A stretch of DNA of 64,000 nt from Fen-1135 sp963705275 (lineage in GTDB: Bacteria; Desulfobacterota; Syntrophia; Syntrophales; UBA2185): contig OY970063.1 of assembly GCA_963705275.1 (NCBI GenBank), positions 682,001 to 746,000 on the forward strand, written 5' to 3'. How positions within the stretch are numbered: the first letter of the stretch is position 1; each line of letters opens with the position of its first letter. The translations under genes and the position numbers were made by a program. Of the stretch, positions 44,735 to 52,019 are shown one piece after another. The notes under the pieces were generated by a model. That model had not been told where the DNA came from and made no database searches. It saw only the letters and a program-made list of their open reading frames with translations.

Positions 44735-45343
44735 ATGGCAAGGATGAAATTTCTCTGTGATGCCGAACGATGCATTGATTGCAATGCCTGCGTGACGGCG
44801 TGTAATAACGAACACGATGTCCCCTGGGGGATAAACCGCAGACACGTGGTGACCATGAGTGACGGCGAGTCCGGTGAGAAGTCCATTTCCGTGGCCTGCA
44901 TGCACTGCACGGACGCACCTTGCGCAGCGGTCTGTCCCGTCGATTGCTTCTACTTTACCCCCGACGGCATCGTGCTCCACGACAAGGACCTGTGCATAGG
45001 CTGCGGCTATTGCTTCTATGCCTGTCCCTTCGGCGCCCCGCAGTTCCCTGAAGAGAACTCCTTCGCTGCCCGGGGCAAGATGGATAAGTGCACCTTCTGC
45101 GCCGGCGGGCCCCTTCCGGACAGGTCTGTTGAAGAATACAAACTGTATGGGCGCAATCGGATAGCCGAGGGCAAACTGCCGCTGTGCGCCGAGATGTGCG
45201 CCACAAAGGCCCTACTTGGCGGAGATGGCGATGTCGTCTCGGACATCTATATCCAGCGCGTGGTCAAACGGGGCGGCAGGCCCGATACCTGGGGATGGAA
45301 CACAGCTTACAATTTCAAGCCTGAGAAGGAGAAGAAACCATGA
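44735..45343 (+). CDS. Formate dehydrogenase beta subunit, four-[4Fe-4S] protein
   Basis: A 202-residue electron-transfer subunit of the DmsB/FdnH type. Cysteine clusters: CDAERCIDCNACVTACNNEH, VACMHCTDAPCAAVCPVDC, CIGCGYCFYACPFGAPQF, and KCTFCAGG with a later C-A-E-M-C, giving four cubane sites. It has no signal of its own and would be carried out with the Tat-tagged catalytic subunit. It begins 15 bases after that gene with AGGAGG upstream and ends in an ATGA overlap with the small lipoprotein gene. Confidence 0.93.
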   Translation: MARMKFLCDAERCIDCNACVTACNNEHDVPWGINRRHVVTMSDGESGEKSISVACMHCTDAPCAAVCPVDCFYFTPDGIVLHDKDLCIGCGYCFYACPFGAPQFPEENSFAARGKMDKCTFCAGGPLPDRSVEEYKLYGRNRIAEGKLPLCAEMCATKALLGGDGDVVSDIYIQRVVKRGGRPDTWGWNTAYNFKPEKEKKP

Positions 45344-45528
45344 AACGCATATTGTTCATGTTGACTGCATTTGTCGTGCTTGCGGCGATTGTCGGCTGTT
45401 CTTCCGAGTCCCGTAACGTAACAATGCACAAGCCCGGTGTTTACAAGGGCGCGAAGAATCCAGTGCTGGCATTAAAGAATCAGCAGGAGTTGATCGATCG
45501 CCTCAAGCTGGTGCAAACGGATCGTTGA
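45340..45528 (+). CDS. Small lipoprotein inside the formate dehydrogenase operon
   Basis: A 62-residue protein: signal sequence ending in lipobox AAIVGC (Cys20), then about 42 residues containing HKPGVYKGAKNPVLALKNQQ and ending LVQTDR. It overlaps the beta-subunit gene by four bases and ends 15 bases before the cytochrome b gene, so its production is tied to the enzyme. The location suggests a structural or assembly role at the periplasmic face. The family was not recognised. Confidence 0.8.
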   Translation: MKRILFMLTAFVVLAAIVGCSSESRNVTMHKPGVYKGAKNPVLALKNQQELIDRLKLVQTDR

Positions 45529-45543
45529 TCAGAGGAGGGGTTT

Positions 45544-46533
45544 ATGGCAACTCGAACCGTAAAACGGACCGTCGGCTTATTTGTTCTAGGCACGCTCTTT
45601 GTATTCCTGATGAGCGGGATTCTTTACTGGCAGGCCATCGGCGCTGATATCAGCAATCCGCGCGCCAGCATGTGGCGCACCGTCAGGGAGGGTTTCCAGG
45701 GGTTTACCAAGGTAACAACCGCCGGTCATAAGATATTGATCGTCAACAGTGGGGAGAACTGGCGGGAGTTTCGCAACAACCTGCTCATGCCGTTCTCCCA
45801 GTGGATCATTGCCATCGCGCTGGTCGTCATGGGTGTATTTTATATGCGCATCGGTCCCGACAAACTGGAGAAACCGAGGTCAGGAGTGAAAATCCAGCGC
45901 TATTATCAGTGGGAGCGGATTCTGCACTGGTATACCGCGGTGCTCTTCGTAATCATGGCCATCACGGGACTCAGCCTTCTTCTGGGGCGTATCGCTCTGA
46001 TACCGGTTTTCGGCCATTGGGCTGAGTCGGTTTTTCTTTCGGCGTCGAAGGTGCTCCACAATTATTGCGGGCCCCTGCTTCTCATAGGCATCTTTTTGGA
46101 ATTCGTCTTCTGGGTGCGCTACAACATTCCCAGGAAAATGGACCTGGATTGGTTTAAGAGCATGGGCGGCCTGCTCGGCAGCGGCCCTCGTCCCCATACG
46201 GGTAAGGTCAACGGCGGCGAGAAGGGCTGGTTTTGGCTCATGGTCATTTTCGGGGCTGCTGTGGGCATAACGGGCGTGCTCCTCGATTTTCCGATCTGGG
46301 GGCAGAGCAGGTTCACCATGCAGGTCTCTCACGTTATTCATGCTACTGTGGCCGTACTGTTCGTCACAGCCTCTTTCGGCCACATCTATATGGGGAGCCT
46401 GGGTGTAGAGGGTGTATTCGAAGGCATGTGGACCGGTTATGTCGATGAGGTCTGGGCTAAACAGCATTCTGACCTGTGGTATGAAGAACAGATGCATGAG
46501 AAAGAAGTGGGACGCGAGACAATGCCATCCTGA
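45544..46533 (+). CDS. Formate dehydrogenase gamma subunit, cytochrome b
   Basis: A 329-residue membrane protein of the FdnI/FdoI cytochrome b556 family. It has an N-terminal hydrophobic segment (FVLGTLFVFLMSGILYWQAI), a periplasmic loop, and four core helices. Haem-ligand histidines are expected in QWERILHWYTAVLFVIMAIT, ASKVLHNYCGPLLLIGIFLE, and MQVSHVIHATVAVLFVTASF followed by GHIYMGS. It takes electrons from the Fe-S subunit to the quinone pool. The long N-terminal extension compared with E. coli FdnI is typical of this gamma subunit group. GAGGAGG precedes the ATG. Confidence 0.92.
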   Translation: MATRTVKRTVGLFVLGTLFVFLMSGILYWQAIGADISNPRASMWRTVREGFQGFTKVTTAGHKILIVNSGENWREFRNNLLMPFSQWIIAIALVVMGVFYMRIGPDKLEKPRSGVKIQRYYQWERILHWYTAVLFVIMAITGLSLLLGRIALIPVFGHWAESVFLSASKVLHNYCGPLLLIGIFLEFVFWVRYNIPRKMDLDWFKSMGGLLGSGPRPHTGKVNGGEKGWFWLMVIFGAAVGITGVLLDFPIWGQSRFTMQVSHVIHATVAVLFVTASFGHIYMGSLGVEGVFEGMWTGYVDEVWAKQHSDLWYEEQMHEKEVGRETMPS

Positions 46534-46568
46534 GCATAGAGACCGGGGGCCATTTTAGGAGACCTATT

Positions 46569-47234
46569 ATGACCGTGGAATTTGGACTTCTGCTACTCGA
46601 ATCCGCACTGCTCGTTGCTACCATCATACTTCTGATTTATGGCATCCACGAGGGAAAACGGAGGGACGACCTGCTCAGGGAGGTCGGGAGGGCTACAAGG
46701 GTGCTCACGCGTCAGGAGTATTTCTTCTCCATCATGAATGCAATGCTTGATGCGAAACAGGAAATAATCGGATGCATTACCGGTACACCCCCTTCCGACG
46801 ACGATGTGCAGATGACCAGGCATATTGCAGATGCTATCGAGAACATGACCAGGAAAGGTGTGACCATCAAGTATCTTCTGCCAAAGTTCCCTGACCGGTT
46901 GCAGATAGGCGTTCAATACACAAAAGCGGGAGCTGAGATCCGCTTCAGCAGTTGTCTTATGGTCCATAGTATCCGTTATACCGTTGTCGATGAGAGAATT
47001 GTTGTGATTGGCATCCCGGAAAGTATCGGTGAAAGGGAGGCGACAAAAAAGGGATATACGATACCGTCCGAAGGGCTCGCTGTTGTCCTCAAAGACTACT
47101 TTAATGACTGCGAGAAACAGACGAGCTTGAAAGAATATATATTGGAGGTTATAGAACAGACCGGTGCTACAGTCGAGCATCTGGCAAGGGAATTTCGCTT
47201 GGATGAGAAGGAACTGAGGAAACTTGTTCAATAA
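46569..47234 (+). CDS. Membrane-anchored phospholipase D-like protein
   Basis: A 221-residue protein with one N-terminal membrane helix (FGLLLLESALLVATIILLIY) and a soluble region resembling a single degenerate PLD/TrmB-C-like domain: YFFSIMNAMLDAKQEIIGCI at its start, and MVHSIRYTVVDERIVVIGIP around residue 140, where the H-x-K-x4-D signature is altered to H-x2-R-x4-D. The last 40 residues form a small helical domain. Catalysis is doubtful. It starts 35 bases after the cytochrome gene with its own AGGAG, same strand, so it may belong to the formate dehydrogenase operon. Confidence 0.6.
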   Translation: MTVEFGLLLLESALLVATIILLIYGIHEGKRRDDLLREVGRATRVLTRQEYFFSIMNAMLDAKQEIIGCITGTPPSDDDVQMTRHIADAIENMTRKGVTIKYLLPKFPDRLQIGVQYTKAGAEIRFSSCLMVHSIRYTVVDERIVVIGIPESIGEREATKKGYTIPSEGLAVVLKDYFNDCEKQTSLKEYILEVIEQTGATVEHLAREFRLDEKELRKLVQ

Positions 47235-47391
47235 AATGAATGGCGTTGCAGCGCGTGGCCTCTTAGATGGAAAAGGTATTCTAATGCTATAGGGCCTTCA
47301 ATATAAATGAGGGATGGATGCGAGTCCGATCCTCCCAGGTTAGCAGGGGCGACTCAAAAATTGGGTGGGTCGTCGTGGGTCGCCCGTCCTT

Positions 47392-47881
47392 TTACTGCAA
47401 TTTCTGTACTTCACGAGGGAAGCAGCATTCCCAGGCTGGCATACCATCTTCTTCATTGCGAAGTTTCATGGTCCACTCACCCTTGCTTATTTCCGTGGCA
47501 ATAATAGCGGTGCCAACCTTCTTACCTCTGACTTCAACCTGGTCGCCAGCCATGAATTTCAACTTCTGATTGTTCATGAACCACTTCGGTCCCATATACA
47601 CAATATAGTTGTTACCCTGATCCGTCACAAATCTCATCTGCAGAGCATCTTTCACGCCAGGCATATTTTCAACTTTCTTCACCTTTCCGGATTCAACTAC
47701 AATCGCCTCGTTTCCCGTCAATGCCAGTATGGATCGGACCCGGAACTCCGAAAGACCATGCACCCACTGAAAAAGTGGACCCTGGCGCCTGCGATTCCTG
47801 AGCTAATGATGCTTGTGCAAACATTATGTTCATCGCAAGAGCCGTCGCAACTACCATAACCCATATTGTCGTTTTTCTCAT
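47392..47881 (-). pseudogene. Exported OB-like protein gene with a one-base frameshift
   Basis: Two overlapping minus-strand frames make one protein. The first (47881 to about 47774) has AGGAGG before the ATG and a signal peptide (MRKTTIWVMVVATALAMNIM, cleaved near SLA-QE). The second continues to 47392 with GNEAIVVESGKVKKVENMPG, YIVYMGPKWFMNNQKLKFMA, and GDQVEVRGKKVGTAIIATEI, a beta-rich layout shared with small exported proteins of sulfate reducers. Removing one base from the A5 run at 47770-47774 (T5 in the gene) joins them into about 163 residues. It could be a real lesion, a phase-variable run, or a sequencing error. Confidence 0.6.
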
Positions 47882-48317
47882 ACTCTCCTCCTCATAACTT
47901 AATACCTAGATTTATTGAATCGACCCACCCGATTATGAGCTTAAATACCCAGATAACTATCAATGTTCTCAACGGTGATGACAGCTAGCGCTCTAATGTC
48001 CCCAACTCTGTTCACAGAATTAAGAGGCTTTCGCCATCGATACCGTGATTTTCACCCTCAGGCGCAGAAATGATTCTGCCTGCAACTCTTTTTACCTAAT
48101 AGATGCTTCATCATGAATCAATTTGCAATCAGGCATAGACTGATTTGTCGCTTCAAAAATCCTTAGATAGTCTTCTATTGCTCAGACAATTCGAAACGAC
48201 AAATGAGGGATTGCCTGATTGAATTGATGACAATAGCTCTATAAATATTTTTGTATATACGATAATGTCGAAATCTCCATTGAACATTATTGCTCAACAT
48301 TTAAAGGAGGAATAAAA
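47882..48317. other. Intergenic region with a large inverted repeat
   Basis: 436 bases without a convincing ORF. It contains the imperfect palindrome at 48111-48231 (separate entry), a small hairpin GCAGAA-ATGA-TTCTGC at 48064-48079 with a T5 run a few bases on, and the leader of the next gene with AAAGGAGG just before 48318. A promoter is expected near 48235-48270, but no single -35/-10 pair stands out. Confidence 0.6.
48111..48231. repeat. Imperfect palindrome of about 120 bases (MITE-like or structured RNA)
   Basis: Two arms of about 40 bases face each other across about 40 bases. Perfect cores: CAATCAGGCA (48126-48135) with TGCCTGATTG (48212-48221), and ATTTGTCG (48143-48150) with CGACAAAT (48197-48204), with further matches outward (TCAATT/AATTGA) and at the inner ends (CTTC/GAAA). 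It has no coding capacity. Confidence 0.55.
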
Positions 48318-48770
48318 ATGATGAGACATCTACAAGGTAAATCGCGTCTTTTGGTATTATGTATTCTGGTTATCGGCATCATGATCTTCGCTGCCACTAT
48401 CGAAGGTATCTGCGCGGAAAAGCAGATATCCAAGATGGCACCCCCTGGTGGTAATTACAAGAAGGTCAGCTCACTCGTTGCCCTGCCGGACTTTATCCCC
48501 GGTCTGGGAACTCTTTATGTGGATCCAGGCACGCTGCCAGCGGGCCCATTTCTCGCATATGACCGTAAAGGTCAGCTGGTGAGCAGCGTCTATATGATTC
48601 CTCTCAAGGACATTAATGAACACAAGGAATTCAAGAATCTTAAAGTAGCCCAGCTGAAAGTGGATCACGTGGATATGTACTACAATGCCGGACATCCCGG
48701 AGTCCCCGATCCTCATTACCATGTCATCCTGTGGTACGTCTCACCGGAAAAAGCGGCAGGGATGAAGTAG
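48318..48770 (+). CDS. Exported protein, TTHB210/DUF5602-like
   Basis: A 150-residue protein with a signal peptide (LLVLCILVIGIMIFAATIEG, cleaved near ICA-EK). The mature part reads PDFIPGLGTLYVDPGTLPAG, then KGQLVSSVYMIPL, and ends KVDHVDMYYNAGHPGVPDPH followed by YHVILWYVS. The histidine-rich end with the D-H-V-D and G-H-P-G-x-P-x-P-H-Y-x-x-x-x-x-Y motifs recalls the TTHB210/DUF5602 group, which is a tentative match from memory. It may bind a metal in the periplasm. AAAGGAGG precedes the ATG. Confidence 0.7.
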   Translation: MMRHLQGKSRLLVLCILVIGIMIFAATIEGICAEKQISKMAPPGGNYKKVSSLVALPDFIPGLGTLYVDPGTLPAGPFLAYDRKGQLVSSVYMIPLKDINEHKEFKNLKVAQLKVDHVDMYYNAGHPGVPDPHYHVILWYVSPEKAAGMK

Positions 48771-48783
48771 GGATAGGTGTATC

Positions 48784-48975
48784 ATGCGGACTCGGAGGGA
48801 GTTTATTACGGTGGGCGGCCCAGAAGACATTTCCGAGCATCGAGCGGATTATGCGAGAGAAGATTGTCCGACGCTGATGGACAAATTGGCGGTGGCGACT
48901 TCCGCGTGCAAATTGCTATGCGAACTTGAATATACGACCGGAAGAACGTTCGCTTTGAGAATGGGTAAACCATGA
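48784..48975 (+). CDS. Small ORF overlapping the DUF488 gene, doubtful
   Basis: 63 residues with no recognised family. It starts 13 bases after the previous gene with only a weak GGATAGG upstream, and its stop overlaps the next start as ATGA, which is the main argument that it is translated. The predicted protein (MRTRREFITVGGPEDI...) has no signal peptide or membrane segment and contains three cysteines. It may be a remnant of a longer gene. Confidence 0.3.
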   Translation: MRTRREFITVGGPEDISEHRADYAREDCPTLMDKLAVATSACKLLCELEYTTGRTFALRMGKP

Positions 48976-49313
48976 TAAAGATCAAAAGAGCTTATGACCC
49001 ATTATCTTCGGATGATGGAAAGCGTATCCTTGTAGATCGTCTCTGGCCGAGAGGAATCAAGAAAGAAGATGCCGCTATCGACGAATGGCTCAAGGACATC
49101 GCACCCAGCACTGAGCTCAGAAAATGGTATTCCCATGACCCGGCAAAGTGGGGCGAGTTCAAGAAACGCTACAAGATTGAACTGAAAGACAAAATCGGGA
49201 TCGTCGACCGGCTCCGTCAGGAATCAAAAAAGCGCACGATCACTTTCCTGTTTTCCGCCAAGGTAACTGACCTAAATAACGCGGTCGCTCTTAAGGAATT
49301 CATTGAACAGTGA
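48972..49313 (+). CDS. DUF488 family protein (YeaO-like)
   Basis: A 113-residue cytoplasmic protein with the family signatures KIKRAYDPLSSDDGKRILVD, RLWPRGIKKEDAAIDEWLKD, and LRKWYSHDPAKWGEFKKRY. The biochemical function is unknown; genes of this family often sit with stress or MarR regulators. It starts inside the ATGA end of the preceding small ORF. Confidence 0.9.
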   Translation: MIKIKRAYDPLSSDDGKRILVDRLWPRGIKKEDAAIDEWLKDIAPSTELRKWYSHDPAKWGEFKKRYKIELKDKIGIVDRLRQESKKRTITFLFSAKVTDLNNAVALKEFIEQ

Positions 49314-49606
49314 GGCAGGCGGCTGATTCTTATATTACTCTCTTTCCATCCGTAATCCTCAATTATGCCATCTGTCGAACAGTAGTTAGTGTAAACCACC
49401 GACCGCATTGCCACCCGAAAGCATTTCACATCTTTCTACCATATCACTGTAGATTTCCCTTGCAAGTAATGATAGATAAGGTTGAATAGGTAACCGTCAG
49501 TAATTGACGGTAGCTAATCCTTAATCCCAGGTAACGTGCCGAGTTCGTACCGCACCTATTCTCTCTTCTGGGTGAGAAGATAAAATCACATTAGGAGAAT
49601 CAACAA

Positions 49607-50056
49607 ATGGCAATCAGCGATGAGTATAAAGACCTTGTCGGTTATCTTGAAAAGGCAATCAAGATCGTTGACAAAATGGGGATGCGTATCCTTGATTTTA
49701 AAAAGCATTCCGTAAAAATTATGCTGCCGAAAGAACCGAACGTCAATCACATCGGCACGGTATATGCCGGGTCTCTCTTTTCGCTGGCCGATTTCGCAGG
49801 AGGGGTTCTATTCTATTCCGCCTTCGACGTCAGGAAATACTATCCTTTATTGAAACAGGTTACGATCACCTTCAAGAGACCGGCGACAACAGATATTACC
49901 ATTGAGGTATCGATGACCCCTGAACAGGCTGAAGGAATTAGAAAGATCGCTGATGAAACTGGAAAGGCAGATTGGGCATTGGATCTCGAACTGAAGGATG
50001 GGCAGGAAAATGTCTGCTGCATTGCCCACGCCACTTTTCAGATGAGAAGATCGTAA
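49607..50056 (+). CDS. Hotdog-fold thioesterase-like protein (PaaI/YiiD-C type)
   Basis: A 149-residue protein with a hotdog fold: VNHIGTVYAGSLFSLADFAG (the N-H-x-G-T-V/M-x-x-G-x-L-x-x-x-A-D pattern) and LLKQVTITFKRPATTDITIE. The closest group is the YiiD C-terminal-like thioesterases (DUF4442/PaaI). It would hydrolyse an acyl-CoA; chain specificity cannot be read. It is preceded by AGGAG nine bases before the ATG, and a 7-bp hairpin (49493-49511) lies in its upstream region. Confidence 0.8.
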   Translation: MAISDEYKDLVGYLEKAIKIVDKMGMRILDFKKHSVKIMLPKEPNVNHIGTVYAGSLFSLADFAGGVLFYSAFDVRKYYPLLKQVTITFKRPATTDITIEVSMTPEQAEGIRKIADETGKADWALDLELKDGQENVCCIAHATFQMRRS

Positions 50057-50119
50057 GATGCGCAGCATTGTCATCTTTTACAACAATATTTGTGAAAACA
50101 GAATGAAAGAAGGTTTCCC

Positions 50120-50638
50120 ATGAGTATGCCGCATGAACTGCAAAAAGAAGAGATCATCGACCTTTTGAATCGGTGCTGGATGACCCATGACGGGATGTGG
50201 TTCTATCACTGCTTAAAGAACTTCGGCATAGAAAAGGCAAATGAGCTGAATAAAGCGGCAATAAAATCATTAGCGCCGATGGAAATTGACAGGATTAAGA
50301 AGGCCCTTGGTACGGAGAAACAAATCGATAATTTTCAAGAGTTAAAAGACTTCTTTATTGCCGTCTCCAATTTATTTATGCCCACTTTTATGAATATCAC
50401 TATATCTTTCCCTAGGGAAAGCATACTCCACTGGGAATTTGAACCCGGAAATTGTTTCGCTTATAAAGGGATAAAGAGGATAGGGGCTATCAATGAATAC
50501 GAATGCGGTGTCATATACAGGCTCGCATGCTGGTTCGACAGCCTGGGGATCAAGTATAATGTCACACCCCGGGTACGAAGATGCCTGATCCTTGATAGCG
50601 GTGTATGTCAGGGAGATTTTGATTTCGATTTTAGATGA
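50120..50638 (+). CDS. Conserved protein of the DUF6125 type
   Basis: A 172-residue protein. It opens ELQKEEIIDLLNRCWMTHDG, then MWFYHCLKNFGIEKANELNK, and ends with two cysteine-bearing turns, CGVIYRLACWFDSLGIKY and RRCLILDSGVCQGDFDFDF. The W-M-x-H-D-G-x-W-F opening recurs in delta-proteobacterial proteins named DUF6125, a placement from memory. There is no signal or membrane segment. It follows the hotdog gene by 63 bases and may share its transcript. The function is unknown. Confidence 0.65.
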   Translation: MSMPHELQKEEIIDLLNRCWMTHDGMWFYHCLKNFGIEKANELNKAAIKSLAPMEIDRIKKALGTEKQIDNFQELKDFFIAVSNLFMPTFMNITISFPRESILHWEFEPGNCFAYKGIKRIGAINEYECGVIYRLACWFDSLGIKYNVTPRVRRCLILDSGVCQGDFDFDFR

Positions 50639-50672
50639 ATGGAAGGGAGCGGCAATTTAGAACCCGCCTCCC

Positions 50673-51182
50673 TTACGAAGGCAATTCAATTTTTGCATAC
50701 TTCTTGAAATAGTATCTGATAAATTTTATTTTTCCACTCTCACTCATAATCATGAACGTCCCGAACTCTGCCATATCCTCCTTTCCACGACCATGTATCT
50801 GGACATCATTATTTTCAAATTTACCAAATATGTGGGCATGAAACAGAAAAACCTCCTCCCCGCCCGTCAATTGCGCGGTATGGCAGGTCACATAACAGTT
50901 CTTGGTGAGCTCGTAGATACCTTCTAACTCTATGTTTTTGACATTTACTTTATACTGTTGATCGAAATCGTCTCTTGCCAGACTGTCTACTTTTTTTGTC
51001 AAGGTCTCTCTATCTGCTTTGCCTTCCTTTGCAGATAGAAAGAGCTGATGAAGAAAATCATCTCCCAACAATTTTTGCTGATCCTGCGCATGAACAACGG
51101 ACGCAGCGGCAAGCAAGAAAAAGATTGACAATAGAAGTGTTAAGAATGTCAGCGCATGATTATTATTGCCCCTTTGCTTCAT
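50673..51182 (-). CDS. Hypothetical exported protein
   Basis: 169 residues from the ATG at 51182; an ATG four codons upstream is possible. A signal peptide (basic KQRGNNNHA, hydrophobic LTFLTLLLSIFFLLAAASVV, cleaved near VHA-QD) is followed by a helical region and a beta-rich part with NCYVTCHTAQLTGGEEVFLF and GTFMIMSESGKIKFIRYYFK. No family was recognised. The two cysteines in NCYVTCH are not a haem site as written (C-x3-C-H). It converges with the plus-strand gene 34 bases away; a GGGAG/CTCCC stem spans the junction. Confidence 0.65.
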   Translation of the reverse strand: MKQRGNNNHALTFLTLLLSIFFLLAAASVVHAQDQQKLLGDDFLHQLFLSAKEGKADRETLTKKVDSLARDDFDQQYKVNVKNIELEGIYELTKNCYVTCHTAQLTGGEEVFLFHAHIFGKFENNDVQIHGRGKEDMAEFGTFMIMSESGKIKFIRYYFKKYAKIELPS

Positions 51183-51314
51183 ATTCGACCCCATTCTCTG
51201 TACCGGCTATTTCAATAATCCAGTTCAGGCTGCTGGAAAATATTTTCACGAACTACACTTTTTGAGAACAAATATATCAAGGAAGAGCGGCAATACGTGA
51301 GGTCACGAAAAAGC

Positions 51315-52017
51315 TCATTTCAGATCTACGAATTTATATCCGATCCCCCTGACTGTAAGAATGTATTGCGGATTTTCCTTGTCTTCTTCAAGGGCCATCC
51401 TCAGGCGGCTGATGTGGACATCCACCGTGCGTGGCTCGACGAAAGTCTCATCTCCCCATACGTAGTCCAGAAGCTGATCTCTCGTGTAAACCCTGCCGGG
51501 ATGTTGTGTAAAGAATCGAAGGAGTTTTAATTCTGTGGGACCGAGATCTATTTTCTTTCCATCTATAGTGACCTCATATGAGGTGTAATCGAAGCGGAGC
51601 CCTTTGTATGCGAACTGTTCTTTCTTGTCTGAATCATGACGCACTTCCGCCCTTCGCATGACTGCACGAACCCTGGCAATCAGTTCTCTCACATTGAAAG
51701 GCTTGGTGACGTAATCATCTGCCCCCATCTCAAGGCCCAGTATCTTATCTACCTGATCACCCTTAGCTGTGAGCATGATAATCGGAAGCGTTTCAGTCTG
51801 CGGATCTCTTTCGGATAAATTTGCATACCTCTAATCCTCTGATGCCCGGAAGCATGAGGTCGAGAATGACCATATCCGGTCTCTTGGCCTTAACCAGCTT
51901 TAAGGCGTTTTCCCCATCGTAGGCCTTTATAGTTACAAATCCTTCCTTCTCAAGGTTGTAACCGATCAAATCCACGATGTCTTTTTCATCATCAACAATA
52001 AGAATTTTTTTTGGCAT
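51315..52017 (-). pseudogene. PhoB/OmpR-family response regulator interrupted by a frameshift
   Basis: The frame from 52017 gives a receiver domain (KKILIVDDEKDIVDLIGYNL; phospho-Asp in MVILDLMLPGIRGLEVCKFI) and stops at a TGA after RKRSAD. A second frame picks up at DPQTETLPIIMLTAKGDQVD and runs through the receiver end (GADDYVTKPFNVRELIARVR) and a complete winged-helix output domain (LGPTELKLLRFFTQHPGRVY, ending VRGIGYKFVDLK). One extra base near 51804-51810 separates them; without it the join reads I-R-K-D-P-Q. The gene follows radA by two bases. No histidine kinase is in the window. It may be genuinely broken or an assembly error. Confidence 0.8.
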
Positions 52018-52019
52018 AA

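Noticed and set aside
39188..44980. Several long antisense ORFs in the GC-rich fdh cluster
   Set aside because: High GC lowers stop frequency; none has a ribosome binding site or family motifs.
47347..47385. GGGCGAC/GTCGCCC inverted repeat after the frameshifted exported protein gene
   Set aside because: The 25-base loop and missing T-run make it weak as a terminator.
50641..50674. GGGAG/CTCCC stem at the convergent gene ends, considered as a bidirectional terminator
   Set aside because: Good stem with one bulge, but no T-run on either side and it overlaps a stop codon.
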